Made by a program: the position numbers and the translations under genes. This document shows, piece after piece, positions 1-7,350 of a stretch of DNA of 43,990 nt (positions within the stretch are counted from its first letter, which is position 1; every line of letters begins with the position of its first letter). The notes beneath the pieces were generated by a model. That model was not told the DNA's origin, made no database searches, and saw only the letters and a program-made list of their open reading frames with translations. Origin of the DNA: Bacteroidales bacterium (lineage in GTDB: Bacteria > Bacteroidota > Bacteroidia > Bacteroidales > JAOZVK01); assembly GCA_029938185.1 (NCBI GenBank), contig JAOZVK010000001.1:1-43990 (forward strand). The letters are read 5' to 3'.

Positions 1-15
1 ATGACAAAATAATGA

Positions 16-409
16 CGCAAAATAGGGCAGTTATTTGATACCTGTTCCTTAATACTTTTACTAATAATAGTTAGTAATACAGCTAATGGACAAGAAGGTC
101 TTGATTCATTGTTTAAAGAAATAGATAAAGAAAGAGATAAGTGTAGAAAAAAACGGTCAAAAAAAATACCAAAAAAACACAAAATATCTTGATATTATTA
201 TAGATAATGATATTAATAAAATTTACAATTATACTAAAACAAGATTTCTTTATATAGATGGAATTTCTAAATTTAAATTCACTAAAGAACTAAATAAATT
301 GACTGATTTGGAACTATTAGTAATTTTGACTACTTATAAAGTAGCCACATTTAATTTTTTGAAAAATATAGTAATAAAACTTACATTTGCAACGACCCAG
401 CATCAATGA
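16..409 (+). pseudogene. remnant of a small exported protein gene, frameshifted
   Basis: Frame 1 is open from about 16 to 189 and encodes a hydrophobic stretch (LILLLIIVSNTANGQ) that looks like a signal peptide, then a charged segment. The reading then continues in frame 2 (DIIIDNDINKIYNY...) up to a stop at 407-409. The switch lies in poly-A runs at about 155-184, so a slippage frameshift (or a sequencing error) is likely. No start codon is visible in the window for frame 1. The 3' part runs into the IS110 upstream region, so the gene may also have been cut by that insertion. The family is not recognised. Confidence 0.35.
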
Positions 410-559
410 CCGATTTTTCACTGGTGCATAATAGCCCGTAAAGTAGCATGGTCTGAGTATGTTCTGAAAATATTATTGGTGAATTTTTGAGTTTATCCAG
501 CTTAATAAATATCCCGCATGTAAGAATATAAGAGCTTACATACATACTCACGTTGGGTC
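394..559 (+). ncRNA. candidate IS110 bridge RNA
   Basis: GACCCAGC (394-401) can pair with GTTGGGTC (552-559): eight base pairs with one G-U, closing a segment of about 166 nt. Inside is a 7-bp hairpin ATGTAAG/CTTACAT (518-524 with 535-541), and GACC (408-411) can pair with GGTC (450-453). IS110-group elements are known to transcribe a structured bridge RNA of roughly this size from the non-coding left end, which specifies both target and donor. Position and size fit; the internal loops were not matched to any target here. Confidence 0.4.
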
Positions 560-631
560 AATTTTTATTTAAAATTAAATTATCATGGCGAAAAAGCAAA
601 AAAAAAAGTAAGCAAGCAAGATTTTATTTCT

Positions 632-1986
632 ATGCCAGTTGTTAATCCTCATGCGGCAGGAATTGATGTTGGCGGGAAATCTCATTTTGTATGTGTATCA
701 CCGAAAAATGTTAAAGAATTTGGAGCATTTACAGACGATTTACATTCTATTGCTAGACACTTAAAAATGCACAAAATACGAAGCGTAGCTTTAGAATCTA
801 CGAGTCCGTATTGGAAGCAATTATTTGTGTTATTGCAAGATTATGATTTTGAAGTAACCTTAGTAAATGCCCGTCATTTAAAAAATGTCAAGGATTTGGA
901 AACGAGAGTTTTCAACCAACAGATGTTCTTGACAGTAAATGGATACAGTTGATGCATAGTATTGGTATTTTATCAAACAGTTTTCAGCCTGATAGTTTTA
1001 CAGAAGAATTGAGAACTTATAGTCGTCAGCGTCAATATTTAGTAAGAAATTCTTCTCGTTATATTGCAAAAATGAAAAAAAGTTTAATTTTGATGAATAT
1101 CAGATTAGACAATGTATTGCGAGACATTACTGGAAAATCCGGACTTGCAGTAATTGAAGCGATTATTTCGGGCGAGAGGAATGCCGATTCATTGTCTTTA
1201 CTTTTTGATTCCCGTGTAAAAGCCAATAAAACGGACATCAAAAAAGCACTCACAGGGAACTGGAAAAAAGAGTATATCTTTGAATTGGATCAAAGCTACG
1301 AGTTCTATAATTTTTATTGGAAAAAAATACAAGAATGTGATGCGGAACTTGACTTTTTATTAGAAAATTATATGACAGACCAAGAAAAAAGAACATCAAA
1401 GTCTCGATTAGAATATTCAAAAAAAAAAAAGAAAAATCACAAAAATGAAACAGATGTAGATGTATTGGCTTATGCTTATCAAATGTCAGGAGGAGTTGAT
1501 TTAAGCGAGATACCTGGAGTTGGAACAGGACTGATTTTAAGTTTAACTTCTGAAATTGGGTTTAATCTAAAAAGCAGTTTTCCAACCTATAAGCATTTTT
1601 GTTCATGGCTTGGTTTTGCTCCTAATAATAAAATTTCGGGAGGAAAGACATTGAGTAGTAAAACCCCAAAGATTCATGGAAATATTAAAAAGGCATTTAT
1701 GGATGCAGCTAATGCTGCCGGAAATTCACAAACACCTTTGGGTGATTTTTTCAGGGGGATTGCCTATCGAAAAGGAAGACCCGTTGCTATTATTGCAACT
1801 GCAAGAAAAATAGCAATTGCCGTATTTGTAATGTTAGACAAAAAAGTTCCTTATCAATATTCGCACAGCCAGAAAAAGCAAGAAAAATTAAGGAAAAATC
1901 AATTAAAAAATTTAAAGAAAAAATTATCGAAACTCAAACTATCTGAAGCAGAACTCGCTGAAATGACAGCAAATTCTACAAGCTAA
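632..1986 (+). pseudogene. IS110-family transposase, broken into two frames
   Basis: The first part (632-952) has the DEDD-type N-terminal domain start (AAGIDVGGKSHFVCV, ALESTSPYWKQL). The second frame (949-1986) carries the rest, with the IS116/IS110/IS902 C-terminal region (LSEIPGVGTGLILSLTSEIG, FCSWLGFAPNNKISGGK, ATARKIAIAVFVML). Relatives read NVKG(R/K)KTDVLDSKWIQ across the joint. Here 26 bases (893-918) lie between the NVK codons and the TDVLD codons instead of about 9, so an insertion of about 17 bases puts the halves out of frame. The short ORF overlap (949-952) is accidental. Either the copy is dead or it is expressed as two polypeptides; the first is more likely. Confidence 0.85.
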
Positions 1987-2102
1987 AGAATTTCAAAAAT
2001 ATTAAGTCGCATTAATTGCCATATTTTTGGCTTAATGGAAAAATTATGTTTAATTGTGAAGGGCAGAGTTTTATGTAAGAAACAAACAGGTGTAAAGAGA
2101 TT

Positions 2103-2300
2103 GTGGATAATAATGAGACAAAAGACGATAAACTTGAATTAAAATATAACTCGTTAAAAGAGTTTTACAAAGAAACAGTCAAATTTATTAACGAACAAGA
2201 CGGAGGCACTATTCCAGACATTGATGAAGAGAAGTATTTAGAGTTTTTCTATATAAATGCTACAGATGAACAAAAATTGTCTGATATTATAATAGAATAA
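2103..2300 (+). CDS. small acidic hypothetical protein
   Basis: A 65-residue frame with a GTG start, rich in Asp, Glu and Lys (LKEFYKETVKFINEQDGG, DEEKYLEFFYINATDEQK). It is predicted soluble, without signal peptide or membrane segment. It lies just after the IS110 element and is followed 1 base later by a hairpin (AACCATGT/ACATGGTT, 2302-2322). It could be a real small gene or the 3' end of a gene cut by the insertion. No family recognised. Confidence 0.35.
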   Translation: MDNNETKDDKLELKYNSLKEFYKETVKFINEQDGGTIPDIDEEKYLEFFYINATDEQKLSDIIIE

Positions 2301-2301
2301 C

Positions 2302-2580
2302 AACCATGTCATTTACATGGTTATCAGTGGTTACCATTATAACTTTACAAAGTGTTGATTCTATACAATGACTTATATAATATAATTTTCATAATTTATT
2401 AAATACCTTTAGACATGATATATAGATGGGGTTTAAATGCAAATATTTTCCTAAAATGCCATAGACAATAATACCTTAGGTAGCATATGCTTCTCAGGTA
2501 AATAGATTATTATCTATGGCAATTGAAAAATTATCTCAATTTTATGTTATGCATAAGCAATATTAAATGGGTAGAAGACC
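2302..2580. repeat. intergenic stretch with hairpins and repeat fragments
   Basis: It holds, in order: a perfect 8-bp hairpin (2302-2322); a 29-base segment (2341-2369) matching 27 of 29 bases of the reverse complement of 29689-29717, so a fragment of the element described at 29663-29954; an imperfect inverted repeat TGCCATAGA.../...TCTATGGCA (2457-2521); and, at the right end, part of the dispersed repeat that begins at the stop codon of the next gene (GGTCTTCTACCC on the minus strand, 2569-2580). No gene seen. Confidence 0.6.
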
Positions 2581-4131
2581 TTATTTACTAATCAATTCAA
2601 AATCAGTTCGTCTATTTTGTTTTTTCCCTTTTTCAGTTTTATTATCGGCAATTGGTTTGTCAGGTCCATTTCCGACTATTACAAATCTATTTTTATCAAA
2701 ATCGTGAACTTCAATAAGATAATTTGCAACAGCAGTTGCACGCTTTTTTGATAACTCTTTATTAACGGCTTTACTTCCTACATTATCTGTATTTCCTTCT
2801 ATACGAATACGTGCATTTGCAAAAGATTTTGCAATATCAAGGAATTCATTATCAATTATATATTTCATATTCTCATCAAGTGTTGATGTACCCGAAGCAA
2901 ATGTTATTCTTACACGTTTTGTTGATATTGCTTCAGCATTAGTTACATCTTCGGTTATTTCACTAAACTTAACTGCTCCTTCAGCCTCATGCCCTGCACC
3001 TGTTAAGTTTATTGATGATATTATAGATGAGTTGCCTATAAGTCTCCAATTTTGGATTTTATCTTTGATATAATTTGCTTTTTTATATTTTATATTCATT
3101 TTGTTGTATATCTCTTCTCCTGTTATACCACTATAATCAGAGTTTAATCCATAAAAATTTAGGTTATCGCCATATGTACATAACCTTGTATTATTTATTG
3201 CACCTAAACAAAATTCTTCGCTTTGATTTAAACCTTTTGCTAAAATTTTTGCTGCTTTATTTTTATTTTCATCTGATGAGTTTATTTCAGAAGCTCCAAT
3301 TAACCACCCTTCAACAAGCCCTTTTATTTCTTTTCGATTTTTTTCAAGAAAATTTTTCTTAACAACAAAAACATCTGCAATTATATAAGAAGCTTCTTTT
3401 GTGCTTTGTAATATTTTTGAACCTTTTACTTTTTTTATACAATCGGCATCATCTGGACTCCATACAACAGCAGCATCTACTTGCCCTGTTTTAAACATAT
3501 CTGCTGCATCTATTGCACTTGCTACTTTTACAACTTCAATATCAGAATATTTCATATTAGAAGCATCAAGTAGCCATAATAGAAAAGTATGACTTGGAGT
3601 CATTTCTGCAAATGCTACTTTTAGTCCTTTCAAGTCGCTAACTTTATTAATACCTCTTCTTACAACAATTGCATCTCCACCTCTTGACCAATCAGATTGC
3701 ATAATAACTTGTGGTTCAAAATCTTTAAGTCCATTTACTTCAGTTGTAAAAGCATCAATTGTAGCCCATAGCAGGTCTACTTCATCTGCTTTCCATGCAC
3801 TTCTGGAGGCATTAAAATCATCTAGGACTTTAAATTCAACCATAAATCCATATTTTTTATAAAATCTTGATTGTTTATTTGCATTAAAGCCTTCATTAAA
3901 AAACTGTCCTCCAGCATAACCTCCCCATGTTACCACTCCTATTTTAATTACTTTATCGCCCTTACTTACATTATTGTCTTCTTCTTCTGAATTGTTATCG
4001 GTTGTATTATTTATACTACCATCTGGTATAATATATTTTTTTAATGGTGTATAATACACTAATGCAGCAATGCCTCCAACAACTAATACAACAATTAGAA
4101 GTTTCGAAAATGGTGTTAATTTGTTTTTCAT
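2581..4131 (-). CDS. membrane-anchored solute-binding protein fused to an OmpA domain
   Basis: A 516-residue protein. Residues about 9-27 form one hydrophobic anchor (LLIVVLVVGGIAALVYY), followed by an acidic Asn-rich linker. Residues about 60-320 look like a type 2 periplasmic binding protein of the NMT1/SsuA kind (KIGVVTWGGYAGGQFFNEG, GGDAIVVRRGINKVSDLKG, VDAAVVWSPDD). The last ~110 residues are an OmpA/MotB-type peptidoglycan-binding domain (IRIEGNTDNVGS, LSKKRATAVANYL, NRRTDFEL). It therefore probably sits in the inner membrane with a ligand sensor and a wall anchor in the periplasm. No transport permease or ATPase is adjacent, which argues for sensing or tethering rather than uptake. It is the last gene of a three-gene minus-strand cluster. 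Its TAA stop is the start of a dispersed TAAGGTCTTC repeat. Confidence 0.85.
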   Translation of the reverse strand: MKNKLTPFSKLLIVVLVVGGIAALVYYTPLKKYIIPDGSINNTTDNNSEEEDNNVSKGDKVIKIGVVTWGGYAGGQFFNEGFNANKQSRFYKKYGFMVEFKVLDDFNASRSAWKADEVDLLWATIDAFTTEVNGLKDFEPQVIMQSDWSRGGDAIVVRRGINKVSDLKGLKVAFAEMTPSHTFLLWLLDASNMKYSDIEVVKVASAIDAADMFKTGQVDAAVVWSPDDADCIKKVKGSKILQSTKEASYIIADVFVVKKNFLEKNRKEIKGLVEGWLIGASEINSSDENKNKAAKILAKGLNQSEEFCLGAINNTRLCTYGDNLNFYGLNSDYSGITGEEIYNKMNIKYKKANYIKDKIQNWRLIGNSSIISSINLTGAGHEAEGAVKFSEITEDVTNAEAISTKRVRITFASGTSTLDENMKYIIDNEFLDIAKSFANARIRIEGNTDNVGSKAVNKELSKKRATAVANYLIEVHDFDKNRFVIVGNGPDKPIADNKTEKGKKQNRRTDFELISK

Positions 4132-4149
4132 ATGATTTATATTTTTTAT

Positions 4150-4205
4150 GGCTCTTTGAGCCTTTTTATGTTACTTACGCCTTAATATACTTAGTTTATA
4201 AACAA
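4150..4205. repeat. hairpin GGCTC-TTT-GAGCC and dispersed-repeat fragment
   Basis: The stem is GGCTC (4150-4154) with GAGCC (4158-4162), followed on the plus strand by GTTACTTACGC as in the ~100-bp dispersed repeats of this window. It lies between the PspA-like gene and the binding-protein gene. It could attenuate read-through, but there is no T-run on the minus strand. Confidence 0.4.
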
Positions 4206-4240
4206 TTACTTATTTTAATATAATACAAAAATTTAATTTT

Positions 4241-5248
4241 TTAATCAAAAAGATTAGAGTAGTCACTAATATTACCAATATCCTTAGGTACATCTTTAGT
4301 AATATTTTCTTCTTTTTTCAAATCTTTAACTTCAGGTTTTTCGCCAAGAAGGAATGACATTCCTTCACTTTCCATTTTTTCAAGTAAAGCTAAACCTTCT
4401 TGCTCATATACACCATTCTGAAGGTCTACACTATCAATAAAACTGCCCGAAATTTCGATAAACCTTTCCATTTCGCCAATTTTATTGTGAACGTCTTCTA
4501 CAATAGCTTCTGTTGCTAAATCGAATATTTGCTTTTTATCAGGATCTCCACTAATTATATTCATAGCTCTTTTCATAGCTGTATGACCTGCTTTAATAGC
4601 TTTTGCTTCTTGTTTACGCATTCTTACTTCGTTTTCAGTATCTTTAATAAGATAACCCGAGTTTGTATGTATTTTTGACAAGACTCTGTACAAAAGTTCC
4701 ATCTTGTTAAGCAATGCTCTGTATCTTGTATTTGAATCTTTTAGTCTACCATATTGGCGTGTATTTATTGCTACAAGTTCCATATTACCTTTTTTCTTTG
4801 CTTGCTCAGCCATTTTAAGATTTTGTTCCATCTCCTTTTTGTTCTGAGCAATTATTCTGTTCAGCTTCGAAACCTGACCTTTAAGTTTAGCAATATGAGT
4901 ATTCATTTCTTTTAAATTCTTATATAAATAATCAATATAAGATTCTAAAATTTTTATAGGATTAATTTGTACAAAAACTCCTGTAACCCATCTCATTACA
5001 CTTTTGTACATATACCAAATCAGATTACGGAATTTTGGGTCAAGCAATACATAAACCATCACAGCCAATACTGCAAATAATGCAATTGTAGTAATCAGAC
5101 TTGTTAGCAATGATTGTATAAAAGCGAAAATCGCTACATGATAAATTAATAGAACAACTACAATACCTATTAAAAAGATGATACCGGTTGCTCCTTCTGG
5201 TCGCTTCCAAAATGATTTTATTTTTTGTTTTATTTCTCCGTTAAGCAT
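4241..5248 (-). CDS. membrane-anchored PspA/IM30-like coiled-coil protein
   Basis: A 335-residue protein. Two hydrophobic segments near the N-terminus (about 19-43 and 46-68) are followed by a long Lys/Glu-rich helical region (about 100-280) with the spacing of PspA/IM30 coiled coils (LYKNLKEMNTHIAKLKGQ, NRIIAQNKKEMEQNLKMA, KKGNMELVAINTRQYGRL). PspA/Vipp1 proteins are ESCRT-III-like membrane-stress proteins; most are soluble, so the added membrane anchor is notable. The tail (about 300-335) is acidic and disordered. It lies between a coiled-coil gene upstream and the binding-protein/OmpA gene 109 bases downstream. The assignment rests on overall pattern, not on a unique motif. Confidence 0.65.
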   Translation of the reverse strand: MLNGEIKQKIKSFWKRPEGATGIIFLIGIVVVLLIYHVAIFAFIQSLLTSLITTIALFAVLAVMVYVLLDPKFRNLIWYMYKSVMRWVTGVFVQINPIKILESYIDYLYKNLKEMNTHIAKLKGQVSKLNRIIAQNKKEMEQNLKMAEQAKKKGNMELVAINTRQYGRLKDSNTRYRALLNKMELLYRVLSKIHTNSGYLIKDTENEVRMRKQEAKAIKAGHTAMKRAMNIISGDPDKKQIFDLATEAIVEDVHNKIGEMERFIEISGSFIDSVDLQNGVYEQEGLALLEKMESEGMSFLLGEKPEVKDLKKEENITKDVPKDIGNISDYSNLFD

Positions 5249-5381
5249 AATTTTATTTTTATGTTAGGTTACTAAACTTTAAATGGTACAATTATTTAAT
5301 GATACAATGGTACAAAACTTTGATTAATAATTGATAACCATTTGTTAATGTTAAAACTACATCAGTTTAGAGTATATATAT

Positions 5382-5486
5382 AAGTATTCTTACAAAAGTT
5401 TTTCGACATTTACCTATTCATAATTTACTGATTAATTTGCATTTGTACTAATGCGTAAGCAACTATAAATTAGGTCGAAGACCTAA
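5382..5486 (-). repeat. ~100-bp dispersed repeat, family 1
   Basis: Read on the minus strand it begins TTAGGTCTTCGACCTAA, continues TTGCTTACGCATTAGTAC and ends GTCGAAAAACTTTTGT. It is almost the same as the copy at 37412-37516. The TAG stop of the neighbouring gene (5483-5485) lies inside its first bases. Confidence 0.75.
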
Positions 5487-6190
5487 GGGATTGATTTAAG
5501 TTTTTCTATTTTAGATACTATTTGATTGGCAACAACCATAAAAGTAGTTTTAAAACTACTTTCAGTTTTGCTTATTTTAGACATTGAAGTATTTATATCG
5601 TTTTTAATATTCTGTATTTCTTGTTTACTTTCATTAATTTCGTGAGTAAGTTGTGCTATTTTATTAGCTTTATCTTTTATTTGTTTTTCAATATTTTCAA
5701 TTGATTTTTTCTTTTTATTTACTTGTCCGTCAGTTTGTTTTTTTAGAGCTTCATTAAACTTATCTTTTTCATTAGTAAGTATTTTTAAATAATAGTCCGC
5801 TGTTTCTATTACTTTTTCTTTTGTTAGACCTTTTGTTGATAAGGTTGCCAAAACTGTTTGCATTTTTATAGTTTCTTCCAATGGAATATTTTTCATAGCT
5901 TGGAGAGCTTCAATAAATTCCAAATAATCATCGCCAGGTAAATTTGCATCATAAATAGCTTTTGTCAGAGAATCAAATATTTTTTGATTAAACTCACCTT
6001 TGCTATTTTCTACTTTCGGCTTATTAATTTTTGTTGTTTTCTGCGAATATTGAGTTGTTGTTTTTTTAAGCTCAGGTTTTTTTGGTTCAACTTTGTCTTT
6101 TACTACTTCTTCATTTTTTTTAGTAATTTCTTCAACTTCCTCATCTGAAACGAAAAAGATACTTTTTAATTTATTTAAATCTATTGCCAT
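5483..6190 (-). CDS. coiled-coil protein of unknown function, PspA-like gene neighbour
   Basis: 235 residues, no signal peptide or membrane segment. Residues about 18-60 are a charged Lys/Glu/Pro linker. Residues about 66-140 form a helical domain (QKIFDSLTKAIYDANLPGDD, EFIEALQAMKNIPLEE). Residues about 150-235 form a coiled coil (NKKKKSIENIEKQIKDKANK, INESKQEIQNIKNDINTS). First gene of the three-gene minus-strand cluster with the PspA-like and binding-protein/OmpA genes, so it may be their cytoplasmic partner. I do not recognise the family. The stop codon lies in a dispersed repeat. Confidence 0.75.
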   Translation of the reverse strand: MAIDLNKLKSIFFVSDEEVEEITKKNEEVVKDKVEPKKPELKKTTTQYSQKTTKINKPKVENSKGEFNQKIFDSLTKAIYDANLPGDDYLEFIEALQAMKNIPLEETIKMQTVLATLSTKGLTKEKVIETADYYLKILTNEKDKFNEALKKQTDGQVNKKKKSIENIEKQIKDKANKIAQLTHEINESKQEIQNIKNDINTSMSKISKTESSFKTTFMVVANQIVSKIEKLKSIP

Positions 6191-6494
6191 AATTTTAGTA
6201 TTATTTATATATGCAAATATATAAATGATTTTTATTTATTACCAATTGGTTTATATTAATTTTATAAAAAATTATTTTTGTTTATAATGAATTAGCTTAG
6301 GAAATGACGAATTATAAGGCAAAGCGGTCAGACCGGTGTACTTTTGTCCAACTTTAAACGGGTAGCCTAAACTATGCAATGTATTTTATTGCTTTTTCCC
6401 TTTCATGGCGTTCTTGCTTACGAATGCATTTATACATAGGGCGTTGCCCCATGTTAATGCTTATGCCCATTTAGGGCAAAAAAAACTTGAGAAA
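6191..6494. other. intergenic stretch with MITE end and GC-richer hairpin
   Basis: No gene seen. TGTCCAA...GGGTAGCC at 6345-6367 is a lone right end of the GGCTAC/GTAGCC MITE-like family. At 6438-6480 is a short GC-richer segment with the self-pairing GGGC-GTT-GCCC (6440-6450). The first ~100 bases are AT-rich and may hold the promoter of the coiled-coil gene. Confidence 0.5.
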
Positions 6495-6516
6495 TAAAAA
6501 AAGGCTCTTCGAGCCT
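6495..6516 (-). terminator. intrinsic terminator after lolA
   Basis: On the minus strand: AGGCTC-GAA-GAGCCT followed by a run of T (the A-run at 6495-6502), beginning 6 bases after the lolA stop codon. It should end the ftsK-lolA transcript. Confidence 0.75.
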
Positions 6517-6522
6517 CCAAAT

Positions 6523-7164
6523 TTACTCGTCTCTCATATCATATACTTCAACATTTTTATATTTATTTTTATCAAAAACAAACATTGATTCTTTAATTTT
6601 AACATTTGGTTTAAATTGAGTTATTTCAATTATATAATCAACTTCTTCTTTTCCAATAGTTTTTATAGTTCTTATTTGTTTATTTTTTTTATCAACAGCA
6701 AGTTTTATAATCGAATATTTTTTAGTTTTAGGTTTTTCTGGAAATAAATTAATAATAGCATAGCCTTTTGCTTCACCTACATATTTATATTTAAATCCTT
6801 TTTCGTATATTGTTAATACTTTTGATGGACTTAATACTGTTTCGTCGTCTTGATCGGGTTCTGTAATATTGATTTCATTTTCTTTTATTAAATGTGTCCA
6901 AACAGTTTTGCCATTTGAAAATATCTCATTTCCCATAAAAAATAATTTGTATTTATTATCTTTTATATAAATTATTCCTTTTGACGTATCTACAGTATTT
7001 TGAATTTTATTATGTAGCATGTAAAGAAATTTTACTTTTATTGCTGCATATGATTTTGTTTTAGCAGAAACTTCATCTAAAATTTTTTTTGCTTTAGGAT
7101 CTCTTTGGGCAAAAACATTGTTTGTTATTGCAAAAATTAATATTATCAAAAATATTCTTTTCAT
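6523..7164 (-). CDS. lolA: outer-membrane lipoprotein carrier protein LolA family
   Basis: Periplasmic chaperone that moves lipoproteins from the inner to the outer membrane. I chose the ATG at 7164 because it starts a clear signal peptide (MKRIFLIILIFAITNNVFAQ), giving 213 residues; the frame is open further upstream to 7335, but that part is read from a MITE-like repeat. The mature part has the LolA-like pattern of beta strands (GIIYIKDNKYKLFFMGNEIF, GKTVWTHLIKENEINI). Directly downstream of ftsK, an order common in Bacteroidota, with a terminator behind it. Confidence 0.8.
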   Translation of the reverse strand: MKRIFLIILIFAITNNVFAQRDPKAKKILDEVSAKTKSYAAIKVKFLYMLHNKIQNTVDTSKGIIYIKDNKYKLFFMGNEIFSNGKTVWTHLIKENEINITEPDQDDETVLSPSKVLTIYEKGFKYKYVGEAKGYAIINLFPEKPKTKKYSIIKLAVDKKNKQIRTIKTIGKEEVDYIIEITQFKPNVKIKESMFVFDKNKYKNVEVYDMRDE

Positions 7165-7223
7165 TTTTTTATAGTTTTTAAATTTGGTATATAAATTAAA
7201 AAGGTCTTTGACCTGGTTTATTG

Positions 7224-7348
7224 GGCTACATGTAAGAAGTTGGACAGTCTTGTTTATCAGGTGTTTCGTAACATGGTAAAAATCAATCCTGTTAATCCTG
7301 TAAATCCTGTCAAAAAATAAAATAATGTCCAACACTATACGTGTAGCC
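7224..7348. mobile_element. MITE-like element, GGCTAC/GTAGCC family
   Basis: 125 bp with imperfect terminal inverted repeats: GGCTACATGTA...TTGGACA at the left and TGTCCAA...TACGTGTAGCC at the right. The interior holds three direct AATCCTGT repeats. A second copy with nearly the same interior is at 31408-31533. It lies between ftsK and lolA and starts 2 bases after the ftsK stop codon. Confidence 0.75.
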
Positions 7349-7350
7349 GT

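Larger units (their letters stand above)
394..2000 (+). mobile_element. IS110-family insertion sequence (boundaries approximate)
   Basis: The transposase at 632-1986 is preceded by about 240 bases of non-coding DNA with strong self-complementarity, the layout of IS110-group elements, which carry a long non-coding left end. IS110 elements usually lack terminal inverted repeats and target duplications, so the ends cannot be fixed from one copy. I place them loosely between the decayed gene on the left and the first bases after the transposase stop. Confidence 0.5.

Noticed and set aside
7165..7335. Longer start for LolA
   Set aside because: The extra 57 residues come from a MITE-like repeat and would bury the signal peptide.
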